The notes: generated by a model not told the origin, from the sequence alone. Numbered from the stretch's first letter, positions 1 to 10,500 are shown. The stretch is DNA of 64,000 nt from Methylobacillus sp. MM3 (GCF_001645185.1 NZ_LXTQ01000040.1:1-64000); one strand, 5' to 3'. Made by a program: numbers and translations.

Positions 1-54
1 TCCGCGCCGATGATAGTATGCTCTTCGCATGCGAAAGTAGGTCACCGCCAGGCT
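1..54 (+). rRNA. rrf: 5S ribosomal RNA, 3' end (partial)
   Basis: The window opens inside a 5S rRNA gene. The 3' part is visible: CGCCGATGATAGT, a small hairpin, GAAAGTAGGTCACCGCC, and the terminal GCCAGGC that pairs with the absent 5' end. It is followed at once by a strong terminator, so it is the last gene of an rRNA operon lying to the left. Confidence 0.9.
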
Positions 55-63
55 CCTTATCCT

Positions 64-97
64 CACAAAAGCCCTCCTCGCGAGGGCTTTTGTGTTT
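64..97 (+). terminator. rRNA operon terminator
   Basis: A perfect 13-bp inverted repeat (CACAAAAGCCCTC / GAGGGCTTTTGTG) with a 5-nt loop follows the 5S rRNA end. The stem itself carries the U-rich tract, as in intrinsic terminators that can work in both directions. Confidence 0.9.
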
Positions 98-176
98 ATG
101 CCCGTGCGTGTCCGTGCCTTGAAAATGACGGCGGAGCTGACTAATTCAGTTCTGCCGGAGCTTTTTGGGGCTAGAT

Positions 177-204
177 ACCAATTCATTGAATTGGTTGATA
201 TAAT
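177..204 (+). promoter_or_regulatory. rimP-nusA operon promoter: extended -10 behind a 19-bp palindrome
   Basis: TGATATAAT (196-204) is a consensus extended -10 element. No good -35 hexamer sits 16-18 bp upstream. That position is instead taken by the palindrome ACCAATTCATTGAATTGGT (177-195), with 9-bp arms around one base. The predicted start of transcription is near 211. The palindrome could be an operator controlling the nusA-infB operon. Confidence 0.6.
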
Positions 205-220
205 ATCGGTCTTATTGTAG

Positions 221-242
221 ATGGGCTTTCAGCCCATTTTTT
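221..242 (+). terminator. Leader terminator/attenuator of the rimP-nusA-infB operon
   Basis: ATGGGC (221-226), a 5-nt loop and GCCCAT (232-237) are followed by a run of six T (237-242), which is an intrinsic terminator shape. It lies after the predicted promoter and before the rimP start codon, so it would terminate the operon's own transcripts within about 35 nt unless read through. Attenuation is an inference. Confidence 0.6.
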
Positions 243-260
243 GTTTGTGGAACCGGAACA

Positions 261-695
261 ATGCTGGATTTGCATACATTGCTGGAGAAATCGCTGGAGC
301 AGATTGGCTATGAATTGGTCGATCTGGAGATATCCGGCAGAGGAAAGCTTATTCGACTTTTCATCGATAAGCCGGGCGGCGTGAATATTGACGATTGCGC
401 GCTTGTGAGCGAGCAAGTTTCAAATTTACTGGCGGTGGAACATGACGTGGACTATGACCGTCTTGAGGTTTCCTCTCCAGGGCTGGATCGCATCTTGAAA
501 AAGGAAAGCGATTTCACGCGTTTCGCAGGTAATAGAGTGCAATTAAAAGTGCGTGTGCCGGTTGATGGCAGGAAGAATTTCACAGGAATTTTGCGCGGCG
601 TTGATAAGGATATGGTGCAACTCGAAACCGAAGCAGGGCTGCAGGGTTTCGCAATGAGCAATATCGATAAGGCCCGGTTGAGTCCTGAATTTTAG
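261..695 (+). CDS. rimP: Ribosome maturation factor RimP
   Basis: This 144-residue protein is a RimP (YhbC/DUF150) family member that helps mature the 30S ribosomal subunit in the cytoplasm. The N-terminal domain carries the family pattern [21 protein letters not shown], followed by [12 protein letters not shown] and the [12 protein letters not shown] motif around residues 70-82. An SH3-like C-terminal domain follows. Length is slightly under the usual 150 residues. It is the first gene of the classical operon, and nusA begins 13 bases after its stop, which supports the call independently. Confidence 0.96.
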   Translation: MLDLHTLLEKSLEQIGYELVDLEISGRGKLIRLFIDKPGGVNIDDCALVSEQVSNLLAVEHDVDYDRLEVSSPGLDRILKKESDFTRFAGNRVQLKVRVPVDGRKNFTGILRGVDKDMVQLETEAGLQGFAMSNIDKARLSPEF

Positions 696-708
696 GTGGA
701 GGTGGAAG

Positions 709-2175
709 ATGAGTCGCGAAGTATTATTGCTGGTCGATGCGCTGGCGCATGAAAAGAATGTCGAGAAGGAAGTAATTTTTACTGCCCTTGAGTTGGCGCT
801 GGCTTCCGCATCCAAGAAACGCTTTCTGGAAGATGCCGACGTGCGTGTCGCTATCGACCGCAATACTGGCGAGTACGAGTCTTTCCGGCGCTGGCAGGTG
901 GTAGCTGATGACGCAATTGAGAATCCGGCTGCACAAATAAGTGCAACTGACGAGCGTGCTCAAGGGTTGAGCGAAGGCGATTACATCGAAGAGTCGCTCG
1001 AATCGATAGAATTCGGCCGCATTGGCGCGCAAGCAGCCAAGCAGGTCATTCTGCAAAAGGTGCGAGAAGCCGAGCGTGAGCAGATTCTGAACGATTTTCT
1101 GGCACGCAAAGAGCATCTTGTGACCGGCATGATCAAGCGCATGGAAAAAGGCAATGCGATTATTGAAGTGGGTCGCATTGAAGCCTTGCTGCCGCGCGAG
1201 CAGATGATTCCCAAGGAAAACCTGCGTGTCGGCGACCGTGTCCGCGCGTATTTGATGCGGATTGAGCGTGGTGGCCGTGGCCCTCAGCTGATTTTGTCCC
1301 GCATTGTGCCTGAGTTCCTGATCAAACTGTTTGAGCTGGAAGTGCCTGAGATCGAAGAAGGACTGCTTGAAATAAGATCCGCGGCACGCGACCCTGGCTT
1401 GCGCTCCAAGATTGCAGTGAAGTCCAACGATCAGCGCCTGGATCCGGTAGGTACCTGTGTCGGCATGCGCGGTTCTCGCGTGCAAGCAGTTACGGGTGAG
1501 TTGGCTGGAGAGCGTGTGGACATCGTGCTGTGGTCCATGGAGCCAGCACAGTTCGTCATCAATGCGATGGCCCCGGCCGAAGTATCGAGCATCGTGGTGG
1601 ATGAAGATGCACACAGCATGGATGTAGTGGTGGATGAAGACCAGCTGGCGCAGGCCATCGGCAAGAGCGGCCAGAACGTGCGCTTGGCCTCCGAACTGAC
1701 CGGCTGGACGCTGAATATCATGACGGAAGAGGAAGCCGCGCAGAAGAATGAAGCGGAATATTCCAAAACGCGCCAGCTGTTCATGGAAAAACTGGATGTC
1801 GATGAAGAAGTGGCCGATATTCTCGTGCAGGAAGGCTTCAGCTCGCTCGAAGAAATCGCCTATGTGCCATTGTCTGAAATGACCGAGATCGAAGCATTCG
1901 ACGAAGATACCGTCAACGAATTGCGCAAGCGTGCCCGCGATGCAATCCTGACCGAAGCGATCGCCAAGGAAGAAAAAGTCGAAGAGGCCTCGGAAGGGCT
2001 GCTCACGATGGAAGGCATGGACGCGGACACGGCACACATGCTGGCCGCCAAGGGCATTTCGACGGTAGAAGATCTTGCCGATCTCGCCGTGGATGATCTG
2101 GTCGAACTGACCTCGATGGACGCCGAGCGCGCCAAACAATTAATCATGACGGCGCGCGCGCCCTGGTTTGCCTGA
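709..2175 (+). CDS. nusA: Transcription termination/antitermination protein NusA
   Basis: This 488-residue protein is NusA, the RNA polymerase-associated factor for pausing, termination and rRNA antitermination. In order are the N-terminal polymerase-binding domain (about 1-125), an S1 domain (about 135-200, with [16 protein letters not shown]), two KH domains ([17 protein letters not shown] and [17 protein letters not shown]) and two C-terminal acidic repeats (about 365-485). The double repeat is the proteobacterial long form. A GAGGTGG Shine-Dalgarno lies just before the ATG. It sits between rimP and infB, as in many bacteria. Confidence 0.98.
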   Translation: MSREVLLLVDALAHEKNVEKEVIFTALELALASASKKRFLEDADVRVAIDRNTGEYESFRRWQVVADDAIENPAAQISATDERAQGLSEGDYIEESLESIEFGRIGAQAAKQVILQKVREAEREQILNDFLARKEHLVTGMIKRMEKGNAIIEVGRIEALLPREQMIPKENLRVGDRVRAYLMRIERGGRGPQLILSRIVPEFLIKLFELEVPEIEEGLLEIRSAARDPGLRSKIAVKSNDQRLDPVGTCVGMRGSRVQAVTGELAGERVDIVLWSMEPAQFVINAMAPAEVSSIVVDEDAHSMDVVVDEDQLAQAIGKSGQNVRLASELTGWTLNIMTEEEAAQKNEAEYSKTRQLFMEKLDVDEEVADILVQEGFSSLEEIAYVPLSEMTEIEAFDEDTVNELRKRARDAILTEAIAKEEKVEEASEGLLTMEGMDADTAHMLAAKGISTVEDLADLAVDDLVELTSMDAERAKQLIMTARAPWFA

Positions 2176-2208
2176 TAGGGCGACCGCAAAAGTAGACTGG
2201 AGAGCAGT

Positions 2209-4872
2209 ATGGGACAATCGAGCGTTGCACAATTTGCCAGTGAACTGGGTCTGCAGGCCGAGTTGCTGCTTGAGCAGCTGAAGGCGGCCGGGGTGGATAA
2301 AGCCAATACCGACGATAAATTGACCGAGCAGGATAAAACCGCGCTTCTGGAATATTTGCGCAAGGGCCACGGTGCCGAGGCCCCTAAAAACAAGATTACG
2401 CTTACACGCAAGCAAGTCACAGAAATCCGCAAGTCGGACAGCAGCGGCAAGGCCCGGACCATCCAGGTTGAAGTGCGCAAGAAGCGCGTTCTGGTGCGTC
2501 GCGATGCCGAGCCGGAGCAGGCGATGGAAGCTGAGCCGGTTGAGTTGGCACTTCAGGAGCAACAGCCAGAGCCGATTCCGCCGCTACCAATGCCGGAACC
2601 GGAGCCGCAGCCTGAGATTCAACCCGAGCCTGAGGTGGAACAAGCGCCCGCAGCGCCTGAAGTTGTTGAGGAAAAGCCTGCTGCTCCAGTGATGCCAGCT
2701 GTCCGCCCGCGCATCCTGGATGCAGAACAGATTGCCAAGCGTGAAGAAGAAGCTCGCCGCCAGGCAGAGCTGATTGCGCTCCAGAGCGAAGAAGTGCGCA
2801 AGAAGCAAGAATTGCAGCAACGGCGTGCAGAAGAAGCGCGCAAGGCGAGCGAGGCCGCTGCAGCCGCACCGGCGGCGCCTGCAAGTTTGAGCGAGGGTAC
2901 GCTGCACAAGCCGGCTACCAAGGAAAAAGCAAAAACCGAAGAGAAGCCGGCGAAAAAGGGCAAGGGCGCAAGCGACTGGGACAGTGCAGCGAAAAAACGC
3001 GGCATCAAGACGCGCGGCGACGTCGGCGTCGGCCAAGGCTGGCGTGACCATAAGGGCAAGTCCAAATCGCACAAGGATAATGGCGACCAGCAGCATGCAT
3101 TCTCGGCCCCGACGGAGCCGCTGGTGCGTGAAGTGCTGATTCCTGAAACCATTTCGGTCGCTGATCTGGCCCACAAGATGTCGGTCAAGGCCGCGGAAGT
3201 GATCAAGACGCTGATGAAGATGGGCATGATGGTGACCATCAATCAGGTGCTGGATCAGGAAACCGCGATTATCGTCGTGGAAGAAATGGGTCATACCGCC
3301 AAGGCGGCGGAAGCCAACGATCCTGAAGCCTTCCTCGAGACGGAACATGTCGAAGCTGTCAATGAAACCCGTCCTCCGGTCGTGACGGTGATGGGCCACG
3401 TCGACCACGGCAAGACCTCGTTGCTCGACCATATCCGTCGTACGCGCGTTGCTTCCGGAGAAGCGGGCGGTATTACCCAGCATATCGGCGCTTACCATGT
3501 GGAAACCCCGCGCGGACAGGTGACATTTCTGGATACCCCGGGCCACGAGGCATTTACGGCCATGCGCGCGCGCGGCGCCAAGGCGACCGACGTGGTCATT
3601 CTGGTTGTGGCCGCGGATGACGGCGTTATGCCTCAAACCATAGAAGCCGTTCACCACGCCAAGGCAGCAAAAGTACCGCTGGTCGTGGCGATCAACAAGA
3701 TAGACAAGCCGGATGCCAATCCGGAGCGAGTCAAGCAGGAATTGGTTGCTCAGGAAGTCGTTCCCGAAGATTGGGGCGGCGAGACCATGTTCGTCGAGGT
3801 TTCGGCCAAGACCGGCCAGGGTATCGAAGATCTGCTGGAAGCCGTTTTGCTCCAGGCGGAAGTGCTGGAGCTTACGGCACCGAAGAATACACCGGCCAAG
3901 GGGCTGGTCATCGAAGGCCGTCTGGATAAGGGGCGTGGCCCCGTGGCAACCATTCTGGTGCAGTCCGGTACGTTGAAGCGCGGCGATATGCTGCTCGCGG
4001 GCAGTTCTTACGGCCGTGTTCGCGCCATGCTGGATGAGGCAGGACGCGAGGTCAAAGAAGCTGGCCCGTCGATTCCGGTGGAAATTCTCGGTTTGTCGGA
4101 AGTCCCGAACGCCGGCGAAGAAACCATCGTGCTGAACGATGAGCGCAAGGCGCGTGAAATCGCATTGTTCCGTCAGGGCAAGTTCCGCGACGTCAAGCTG
4201 GCCCGGCAACAGGCTGCCAAGTTGGAAAACATGTTCGAGCAGATGGGCGAGGGCGAAGTCAAATCGTTGCCGCTTATCATCAAGTCCGATGTGCAAGGTT
4301 CTTATGAAGCATTGGCGACATCGTTGCAGAAGCTGTCCACCGACGAGGTAAAGGTCAATATTCTTCATACCGGCGTAGGCGCGATTACCGAGTCGGACAT
4401 CAATCTGGCGGCTGCTTCCAAGGCGGTCGTCATCGGCTTCAACGTACGTGCCGATGCGGGCGCGCGCAAGCTGATGGATTCTGCCGGCGTTGACGTGCGT
4501 TACTACAACATCATTTACGAAGCCGTGGATGAAGTTAAGGCGGCTCTGGGTGGCATGTTGTCTCCGGAAGAGAAGGAAAACATCATCGGCCTGGTGGAAA
4601 TCCGCGAAGTGTTCCGCATTTCCAAGGTCGGCTCCGTGGCGGGTTGTTACGTGCTGGACGGCATGGTCAAGCGCGGTTCGAAGGTGCGCGTGCTTCGTTC
4701 CAACGTGGTCATTCACACCGGAGAACTGGAAGCGCTGAAGCGCTTCAAGGACGATGTGCGCGAAGTGAAGGCCGGTTTCGAGTGCGGTATTTCTCTCAAG
4801 AACTTCAACGACATCGAAGTGGGCGATCAACTCGAGGTGTTCGAAGTCGTGGAAGTGGCAAGAACGTTGTAA
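2209..4872 (+). CDS. infB: Translation initiation factor IF-2
   Basis: This 887-residue GTPase delivers initiator fMet-tRNA to the 30S subunit. The N-terminus has an IF2_N domain, then a long low-complexity Pro/Glu/Ala and Lys/Arg/Glu-rich linker (about 90-290). The second IF2_N region (about 305-355) precedes the G domain with GHVDHGKT (from residue 396), DTPGHEAF and NKIDKPDAN. Domains II-IV, including the tRNA-binding C2 domain, follow. The stop codon overlaps the rbfA start by one base (TAATG), which indicates translational coupling. Confidence 0.98.
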   Translation: MGQSSVAQFASELGLQAELLLEQLKAAGVDKANTDDKLTEQDKTALLEYLRKGHGAEAPKNKITLTRKQVTEIRKSDSSGKARTIQVEVRKKRVLVRRDAEPEQAMEAEPVELALQEQQPEPIPPLPMPEPEPQPEIQPEPEVEQAPAAPEVVEEKPAAPVMPAVRPRILDAEQIAKREEEARRQAELIALQSEEVRKKQELQQRRAEEARKASEAAAAAPAAPASLSEGTLHKPATKEKAKTEEKPAKKGKGASDWDSAAKKRGIKTRGDVGVGQGWRDHKGKSKSHKDNGDQQHAFSAPTEPLVREVLIPETISVADLAHKMSVKAAEVIKTLMKMGMMVTINQVLDQETAIIVVEEMGHTAKAAEANDPEAFLETEHVEAVNETRPPVVTVMGHVDHGKTSLLDHIRRTRVASGEAGGITQHIGAYHVETPRGQVTFLDTPGHEAFTAMRARGAKATDVVILVVAADDGVMPQTIEAVHHAKAAKVPLVVAINKIDKPDANPERVKQELVAQEVVPEDWGGETMFVEVSAKTGQGIEDLLEAVLLQAEVLELTAPKNTPAKGLVIEGRLDKGRGPVATILVQSGTLKRGDMLLAGSSYGRVRAMLDEAGREVKEAGPSIPVEILGLSEVPNAGEETIVLNDERKAREIALFRQGKFRDVKLARQQAAKLENMFEQMGEGEVKSLPLIIKSDVQGSYEALATSLQKLSTDEVKVNILHTGVGAITESDINLAAASKAVVIGFNVRADAGARKLMDSAGVDVRYYNIIYEAVDEVKAALGGMLSPEEKENIIGLVEIREVFRISKVGSVAGCYVLDGMVKRGSKVRVLRSNVVIHTGELEALKRFKDDVREVKAGFECGISLKNFNDIEVGDQLEVFEVVEVARTL

Positions 4873-5240
4873 TGGCTAAAGAATTCGCCAGAAGCCAGCG
4901 CGTCGCCGAGCAAATTCAGCGCGAGCTGGCTGATTTGCTGCAATTCGAGGTCAAGGATCCGCGCGTCTCCATGGTGACCATCACCGAGGTAGAGGTGACT
5001 GGTGATCTTGCGCACGCCAAGGTCTACTACAGCTCGACCGAAAACTCGCCGGAATTGCAAAAAGGCCTGGAAAAGGCAGCCGGTTTCCTGCGCAGCCAGC
5101 TGTCGCAGCGCATGCTGATGCGTACCGTGCCGCAATTGCACTTCGTCTACGATGCGTCCATCGAGCGCGGCATGCGTCTGTCACGCCTGATTGACGATGC
5201 CGTTGCGGAAGACAACAAGTCCGACTCCGAAGAAAACTGA
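4872..5240 (+). CDS. rbfA: Ribosome-binding factor A
   Basis: This 122-residue KH-fold protein is RbfA, needed for late 16S rRNA maturation and cold adaptation. The family pattern is clear: RVAEQIQRELADLLQFEVKDPR near the start, the VEVTGDLAHAKVYYS strand, and HFVYDASIERGMRLSRLIDD at the end. I chose the ATG that overlaps the infB stop codon. It gives the normal family length, and the longer upstream reading frame lies inside infB. Confidence 0.96.
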   Translation: MAKEFARSQRVAEQIQRELADLLQFEVKDPRVSMVTITEVEVTGDLAHAKVYYSSTENSPELQKGLEKAAGFLRSQLSQRMLMRTVPQLHFVYDASIERGMRLSRLIDDAVAEDNKSDSEEN

Positions 5241-5246
5241 TTTCAC

Positions 5247-6158
5247 GTGCAGTTCAAGCGTATCAAGCGGCCGGTAGATGGCGTTTTGCTGTTAGACAAG
5301 CCTGTTGGACTTTCTTCCAACCAAGCCTTGCAGCAAGCGAAACGCCTTTATATGGCAGCCAAAGCGGGCCATACCGGCAGTCTTGATCCCTTCGCGACGG
5401 GCCTGTTGCCGATATGCTTCGGCGAAGCTACCAAGTTCTCCCATTATTTGCTCGATGCGGATAAAACCTACTCCGCAACTTTGTGTCTGGGTGCCACAAG
5501 CACGACAGGCGACACCGAGGGCGAGATTGTTGCGACGGGTGAAGTCAACGTCACTCGCGAGCAATTCGAATGGGCACTGCAGGCTTTTGTCGGTGAAATC
5601 GACCAGGTTCCACCAATGTATTCTGCGCTCAAGCATCAAGGCAAGGCTTTATACGAATATGCGCGTGCCGGTGTGGACATCGAGCGGCCGGCCAGAACGA
5701 TAACAATACATCGGGTCAGGCTTTTGGAGCTTGCCGTGCCATATGCCAGGATTGAGGTTTCATGCAGCAAAGGTACCTATATCCGGACCTTGGCCGAGGA
5801 TATTGGCAAGGCGTTGGGTTGTGGCGCTTATTTGACTCAATTGCGGCGACTTGCAACGGGTAGTTTCGATTTGTCGAAAGCGGTGACACTCGAGCAACTG
5901 GAAGCGATGTCGCTCGATGCGCGTGATGCGAGCCTTCTCGCGGCGGATTGTTTGGTCGCGGATTTACCGCAGGTGGCGCTGGATGACGACAGCGCATTTT
6001 ATCTTTGCCGAGGCCAGTCGGTCTGGCAGCCAGGAAAGCGGCCGCTGGGCGATGTACGTTTATACGGCAGAGATCAGCGCTTTCTTGGCTTGGGCGAAGT
6101 CATGCCGGATGGAAAGATCGCACCGCGGCGATTGCTCCAGACACAAGAAAAGCAGTAA
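5247..6158 (+). CDS. truB: tRNA pseudouridine(55) synthase TruB
   Basis: This 303-residue enzyme converts U55 of the tRNA T-loop to pseudouridine. It shows GVLLLDKPVGLSSNQAL, the catalytic motif HTGSLDPFATGLLPICFGEAT with the conserved Asp (about residue 48), the motif VPPMYSALKHQGKALYEYAR, and CSKGTYIRTLAEDIG. A C-terminal PUA-like segment follows. The start is GTG, six bases after the rbfA stop. It is the last gene of the rimP operon here, and rpsO has its own promoter. Confidence 0.97.
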   Translation: MQFKRIKRPVDGVLLLDKPVGLSSNQALQQAKRLYMAAKAGHTGSLDPFATGLLPICFGEATKFSHYLLDADKTYSATLCLGATSTTGDTEGEIVATGEVNVTREQFEWALQAFVGEIDQVPPMYSALKHQGKALYEYARAGVDIERPARTITIHRVRLLELAVPYARIEVSCSKGTYIRTLAEDIGKALGCGAYLTQLRRLATGSFDLSKAVTLEQLEAMSLDARDASLLAADCLVADLPQVALDDDSAFYLCRGQSVWQPGKRPLGDVRLYGRDQRFLGLGEVMPDGKIAPRRLLQTQEKQ

Positions 6159-6172
6159 AAACGATTAACACC

Positions 6173-6202
6173 TTGTTAATATATTCAATTTAGAGTTAGA
6201 AT
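6173..6202 (+). promoter_or_regulatory. Candidate rpsO promoter
   Basis: TTGTTA (6173-6178) and TAGAAT (6197-6202) are separated by 18 bp. They lie between the truB stop codon and rpsO, and an AGGAGAAAAG-type ribosome site follows before the ATG. This fits the usual separate promoter of rpsO-pnp. Confidence 0.55.
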
Positions 6203-6228
6203 GCGCGGTTCAAGATTAGGAGAAAAGT

Positions 6229-6498
6229 ATGTCCATTACGACTGCTGAAACAGCCAGGCTTATTGGCGAATTTAAACAAGGTGAAAATGACACCGGTTCC
6301 CCGGAAGTGCAAGTGGCTCTTCTGACCAGCCGTATCAGCACCTTGACCGAACACTTCAAGGCGCATGCCAAGGATCATCACTCCCGTCGCGGTTTGCTGG
6401 CCATGGTTAGCCAACGTCGCAAGCTGCTCGATTACCTCAAGCGCAAGAATGCCGATCGCTATCGCAGCCTGATCGCACGCCTCGGTCTGCGCAAGTAA
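6229..6498 (+). CDS. rpsO: 30S ribosomal protein S15
   Basis: This 89-residue protein is S15, a primary 16S rRNA-binding protein of the small-subunit platform. It has the full family length and the conserved segments [40 protein letters not shown] and [15 protein letters not shown] clear AGGAGAA ribosome-binding site precedes the ATG. It lies directly upstream of pnp, separated by a large hairpin, as in enterobacteria. Confidence 0.98.
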   Translation: MSITTAETARLIGEFKQGENDTGSPEVQVALLTSRISTLTEHFKAHAKDHHSRRGLLAMVSQRRKLLDYLKRKNADRYRSLIARLGLRK

Positions 6499-6514
6499 TC
6501 TCTGGAGTATTCAC

Positions 6515-6563
6515 AAAAATAAGCCGAAAGCATGCGGAAACGCAGCGCTTGTCGGCTTATTTT
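6515..6563 (+). terminator. rpsO-pnp intergenic hairpin (attenuator or RNase III-type site)
   Basis: AAAAATAAGCCGA pairs with TCGGCTTATTTT across a loop that itself contains complementary GCATGCG-type segments, so the RNA could form a long branched stem. In E. coli the rpsO-pnp spacer holds both a partial terminator and an RNase III-processed stem used for pnp autocontrol. The same role here is inferred. Confidence 0.6.
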
Positions 6564-6585
6564 CATTTAAAAAGGACGTAACGTC

Positions 6586-8709
6586 GTGAAAGCAATCAAA
6601 AAAACAATCCCTTACGGCCGTCATCAGCTGACACTGGAAACAGGCGAAATCGCCCGTCAAGCGGATGGCGCCGTACTGGTGAGCCTTGATGATACCGTGG
6701 TTCTGGTGACCGTGGTCGGCAAGACCGAAGTGAAGCCGGGCCAGGATTTCTTCCCGCTGACCGTGGATTACCAAGAGCGTACCTATGCCGCCGGCAAGAT
6801 TCCAGGTGGCTTTTTCAAGCGCGAAGGCCGTCCTTCCGAAAAGGAAACGCTGACCTCCCGCCTGATTGACCGCCCGCTGCGCCCGCTGTTCCCGGAAGCC
6901 TTTTATAACGAAGTGCAAATCGTCGCTACCGTGATGTCATCCGACAGCGAAATCGATTCCGACATTCCGGCCATCATCGGCGCTTCCGCTGCGCTGGCAA
7001 TTTCCGGTATTCCTTTCTACGGCCCCATCGGCGCCGCTCGCGTTGGTTATATCAATGGCGAATACGTGCTGAACCCGACCAAGTCCGAGCTGGAAGAAAC
7101 CCAACTCGATCTGGTGGTTGCCGCTACTGACAGCGCAGTGCTGATGGTGGAGTCCGAAGCCAAGCAGCTGTCGGAAGATATAATGCTGGGTTCCGTGGTG
7201 TACGGGCACCAGCAGATGCAGGCTGTGATCAACATGATCAACGAACTCGCCGCGGAAGTCGGCAAGGAGCCGTGGAACTGGGTTCCGCCGGAAACCGATG
7301 CTGTCATGGTTGAGAAGCTCACAGCTTTGGCTGCCAACGACATTAACGCCGCCTATCAGATCAAGTCCAAGCAGGCGCGCTCCAGCAAGCTGGATGAGAT
7401 TAAGTCGCGCGTGCTGGGTGAGATGATCACCGCCGACACCGACACCAACGCGGCCAACCAGATCAAGGACGCGCTGTTCAAGCTGGAAGCCGATGTGGTG
7501 CGCAGCCAGATCCTGAACGGCGAGCCGCGTATCGACGGTCGCGACACACGCACCGTGCGTCCGATCAGCATCCGTACTGGCGTTCTGCCGCGCACTCACG
7601 GCTCCGCGCTGTTCACCCGTGGTGAAACACAGGCGCTGGTCGTCGCCACACTGGGCACCGGCCGTGACGAACAAATTATCGATGCGCTGCAAGGCGAATA
7701 TCACGACCGCTTCATGCTGCACTACAACATGCCTCCGTATGCCACTGGCGAAACCGGCCGTGTCGGTACGCCGAAGCGCCGCGAAATCGGTCACGGCCGT
7801 TTGGCAAAGCGCGCGCTGTTGGCCGCTCTGCCGAGCCAGGAAGAATTCGGTTACACCATTCGCGTGGTGTCCGAGATCACCGAGTCCAACGGCTCCAGCT
7901 CGATGGCTTCCGTCTGTGGTGGCTGTCTGGCGCTGATGGACGCCGGCGTTCCGGTCAAGGCGCACGTTGCGGGTATCGCGATGGGCCTGATCAAGGAAGG
8001 TAACCGTTTTGCAGTCCTGACCGACATTCTGGGTGACGAAGATCACCTGGGCGATATGGACTTCAAGGTGGCCGGCACGGACGAGGGTATTACTGCGCTG
8101 CAAATGGACATCAAGATCACCGGTATTACCGCCGAGATCATGAAGGTTGCGCTGGCTCAAGCCAAGGAAGGTCGCATGCACATCCTCGGCCTGATGAAGC
8201 AGTCGATGGATCATTCACGCGAAGAGCTTTCCGCTTTCGCTCCGCGCATCATCACCATGAAGATCAATCCGGAGAAAATCCGCGACGTGATCGGCAAGGG
8301 TGGCGCCGTGATTCGCGCGCTGACCGAAGAAACCGGCACAACCATCGATATCGACGATGATGGCACCATCAAGATCGGTTGCGTCAATGCCGAAGCCGGT
8401 GAAGAGGCCAAGAAGCGCATCGAACTGATCACTGCCGAAGTTGAAGTGGGCCAGGTCTACGAAGGTACCGTGCTGAAACTGCTGGATATCGGCGCTATCG
8501 TGTCGCTGTTGCCGGGCAAGGACGGTCTGGTTCACATTTCCCAGATTGCCCATCAGCGCGTAAACAACGTGGCCGACTTCCTGAAGGAAGGTCAGCAGGT
8601 TAAGGTCAAGGTGCTGGAAGTGGATGATCGCGGTCGTGTGCGTCTTTCCATGAAAGCACTGCTTGAGGCACCTGCTGCGGAACCGAAGGCACCCGTAGAG
8701 CACGAGTAA
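6586..8709 (+). CDS. pnp: Polyribonucleotide nucleotidyltransferase (PNPase)
   Basis: This 707-residue phosphorolytic 3'-5' exoribonuclease acts in mRNA decay. Two RNase PH domains are visible: the first with [29 protein letters not shown], the second with [16 protein letters not shown] and [18 protein letters not shown]. Then come a KH domain ([20 protein letters not shown]) and a C-terminal S1 domain ([31 protein letters not shown]). It starts with GTG behind a weak AAGGAC site. Length and order are standard. Confidence 0.98.
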   Translation: MKAIKKTIPYGRHQLTLETGEIARQADGAVLVSLDDTVVLVTVVGKTEVKPGQDFFPLTVDYQERTYAAGKIPGGFFKREGRPSEKETLTSRLIDRPLRPLFPEAFYNEVQIVATVMSSDSEIDSDIPAIIGASAALAISGIPFYGPIGAARVGYINGEYVLNPTKSELEETQLDLVVAATDSAVLMVESEAKQLSEDIMLGSVVYGHQQMQAVINMINELAAEVGKEPWNWVPPETDAVMVEKLTALAANDINAAYQIKSKQARSSKLDEIKSRVLGEMITADTDTNAANQIKDALFKLEADVVRSQILNGEPRIDGRDTRTVRPISIRTGVLPRTHGSALFTRGETQALVVATLGTGRDEQIIDALQGEYHDRFMLHYNMPPYATGETGRVGTPKRREIGHGRLAKRALLAALPSQEEFGYTIRVVSEITESNGSSSMASVCGGCLALMDAGVPVKAHVAGIAMGLIKEGNRFAVLTDILGDEDHLGDMDFKVAGTDEGITALQMDIKITGITAEIMKVALAQAKEGRMHILGLMKQSMDHSREELSAFAPRIITMKINPEKIRDVIGKGGAVIRALTEETGTTIDIDDDGTIKIGCVNAEAGEEAKKRIELITAEVEVGQVYEGTVLKLLDIGAIVSLLPGKDGLVHISQIAHQRVNNVADFLKEGQQVKVKVLEVDDRGRVRLSMKALLEAPAAEPKAPVEHE

Positions 8710-8734
8710 TTACTTACAGCGTGCTTGCTATCAA

Positions 8735-8765
8735 GCCGGATAACTCAGGTTATCCGGCTTTTTTA
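8735..8765 (+). terminator. Terminator downstream of pnp
   Basis: AGCCGGATAAC and GTTATCCGGCT form a long perfect stem followed by TTTTTT, a canonical intrinsic terminator on the plus strand. Confidence 0.92.
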
Positions 8766-8823
8766 TGCCGGATTTCCAGCGAAATATAATTACAGGCGGT
8801 AGCGAAGACGGATGTTGGGGAAT

Positions 8824-8855
8824 GAAAAAGGCCGCTTCAAGCGGCCTTTTTCATT
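8824..8855. terminator. Bidirectional terminator, mainly for dksA
   Basis: AAAAAGGCCGCTT and AAGCGGCCTTTTT form a stem with A and T runs on both sides, so it can work on either strand. It lies 22 bases past the dksA stop codon on the minus strand and backs up the pnp terminator on the plus strand. Confidence 0.9.
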
Positions 8856-8877
8856 ATGGGTGCGAATGCAAAGTGCC

Positions 8878-9297
8878 TTACTTGGCGACTTGTTTCTCGC
8901 GAATTTCGTCGAGCGTCTTGCAATCGATGCAGAGTGTCGCGGTCGGCCGTGCTTCAAGGCGCTTCAGGCCGATTTCGACACCGCAGCTTTCGCAGTAGCC
9001 ATAGTCTTGCTCGTTGATTTTGTTCAGCGTTTCGTCGATTTTTTTAATCAGCTTGCGTTCGCGGTCGCGATTGCGCAATTCCAGGGCCATATCGGACTCC
9101 TGGCTGGCGCGATCGTTCGGATCGGCAAACATGGTGACTTCGTCCTGCATTGTATGCACGGTACGGTCGATATCCAGGCTCAGCTCGGCCTTCCACGCAT
9201 TCAGAATCTTGCGGAAATGATCCAGTTGCGTGGCGTTCATGTACTCTTCGTCGGCCTTGGCCTCGTACGGAGTAAAGTGCTTGATTACTTCTGTCAT
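8878..9297 (-). CDS. dksA: RNA polymerase-binding transcription factor DksA
   Basis: This 139-residue protein is DksA, which binds in the RNA polymerase secondary channel and works with ppGpp in the stringent response. A long coiled coil (about 25-110) carries the acidic tip motif DPNDRASQE, matching the functional Asp pair of the E. coli protein. The C-terminus holds the four-cysteine zinc finger CESCG...CIDC and the helix TLDEIREKQ. It is transcribed convergently to pnp. Confidence 0.96.
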   Translation of the reverse strand: MTEVIKHFTPYEAKADEEYMNATQLDHFRKILNAWKAELSLDIDRTVHTMQDEVTMFADPNDRASQESDMALELRNRDRERKLIKKIDETLNKINEQDYGYCESCGVEIGLKRLEARPTATLCIDCKTLDEIREKQVAK

Positions 9298-9390
9298 GTG
9301 AACTCGTAGATGTTAGCCATCTTTTCGATAGCAGAAAGTTGGAGCAGGCGCAAGTTTACTACGATTGAAAAATATGTCTAGCAGATAAAA

Positions 9391-10257
9391 TCATGCCTGC
9401 TGCAATTTTTCGCGAGCCTCCAGGGCATCAAATGTGTTTTCCATCAGGGTGGCTACGGTCATCGGGCCGACTCCGCCGGGGACGGGTGTGATCCAGGCGG
9501 CGCGTTCACTTGCGCTGTCGAACTGGATATCGCCGCAGATCTTGCCGGACTCGAGGCGGTTGATGCCGACATCGATCACAATTGCACCCGGCTTGATCCA
9601 TTCGCCGGGGATAAAGCCCGGTTTTCCAACGGCAACGACCAGCAGGTCGGCGTTGGCAACTATATCCGACAGGTTGCGCGTAAAGCGGTGACAGGTCGTG
9701 ACGGTGCAGCCGGCAAGCAGCAGTTCGAGCGACATCGGCCGGCCTACAATATTGGAGGCGCCGACAATGACGGCATTGAGCCCTTTGAGATCGATGTCCA
9801 GGCTTTGCAGCATGGTCATGATGCCGCGCGGCGTACATGGCCGCAGCAATGGCATGCGCAGAGCCAGTCGGCCGACGTTGTAGGGATGGAAGCCGTCCAC
9901 ATCCTTGAGCGGATCGATGCGCTCGATCACGCGTTCCGCATTGATTTGCGGCGGAAGTGGCAGTTGCACAAGAATGCCGTCTACCGATGCGTCGGCATTG
10001 AGTTCGTCGACGAGGCTCAGGAGTTTGGTTTCGCTGGTATCGCCGGCGAGATTATATGAAAGCGAGCGCATGCCGGCTTGCTCGCAGGAGCGGCGCTTAT
10101 TGGCGACATAGATGGTAGAGGCTGGACTGTCACCGACGAGGATCACCGCCAGGCAGGGCGCGCGTCGACCATTGGCGACGCGTTGCTCGATGCGCTGCTT
10201 GAGGTTGCCCAGCAATTTTTCAGAGAGTAGCTTGCCGTTGAGAATTTCTGCTGCCAT
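9391..10257 (-). CDS. folD: Bifunctional methylenetetrahydrofolate dehydrogenase/cyclohydrolase FolD
   Basis: This 288-residue cytosolic enzyme interconverts 5,10-methylene- and 10-formyl-tetrahydrofolate using NADP. Motifs include [14 protein letters not shown] with the catalytic Lys (about 54), [27 protein letters not shown], the nucleotide-binding [15 protein letters not shown], and [18 protein letters not shown] near the end. It has its own gap upstream. One-carbon metabolism is a housekeeping role, so its neighbours say little about it. Confidence 0.97.
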   Translation of the reverse strand: MAAEILNGKLLSEKLLGNLKQRIEQRVANGRRAPCLAVILVGDSPASTIYVANKRRSCEQAGMRSLSYNLAGDTSETKLLSLVDELNADASVDGILVQLPLPPQINAERVIERIDPLKDVDGFHPYNVGRLALRMPLLRPCTPRGIMTMLQSLDIDLKGLNAVIVGASNIVGRPMSLELLLAGCTVTTCHRFTRNLSDIVANADLLVVAVGKPGFIPGEWIKPGAIVIDVGINRLESGKICGDIQFDSASERAAWITPVPGGVGPMTVATLMENTFDALEAREKLQQA

Positions 10258-10301
10258 ATGAATTCTAGTTTTCCGGAATGTGCCTATTTTATCAGATTAA
10301 A

Positions 10302-10330
10302 TTGACCGGACGATTCGGATTGCGTATAGT
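10302..10330 (+). promoter_or_regulatory. Promoter of tRNA-Pro
   Basis: TTGACC (10302-10307) and TATAGT (10325-10330) are separated by exactly 17 bp. The predicted start is just before the first base of the tRNA. Confidence 0.75.
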
Positions 10331-10340
10331 TGCTTCCCCT

Positions 10341-10417
10341 CGGGGTGTAGCGTAGCCTGGTAGCGCGCCTGCTTTGGGAGCAGGATGTCGGGAGTTCGAA
10401 TCTCTCCACCCCGACCA
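10341..10417 (+). tRNA. tRNA-Pro (anticodon TGG)
   Basis: This 77-nt cloverleaf has acceptor stem CGGGGTG/CACCCCG, anticodon stem CCTGC/GCAGG around loop TTTGGGA, T-loop GGTTCGAAT-like GAGTTCGAATCTC, and an encoded CCA end. The anticodon reads TGG. Confidence 0.97.
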
Positions 10418-10500
10418 CTTTCTCAGTCTGATTCAATAGTGGTCGTAATCAGTAATTCATTAGCAAGAAGCTGGCATGCACATGCCTCCATTCGCCCGAT

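Noticed and set aside
724-2139. 471-codon open frame opposite nusA
   Set aside because: It mirrors the codon pattern of nusA, has no family motifs and no ribosome site. It is a GC-driven antisense frame.
2584-4830. 748-codon open frame opposite infB
   Set aside because: It lies entirely antisense to a clear IF-2 gene, and its product is His/Arg/Leu-rich noise with no domain.
6937-8214. 425-codon open frame opposite pnp
   Set aside because: It is antisense to conserved PNPase sequence, with no recognisable motif.
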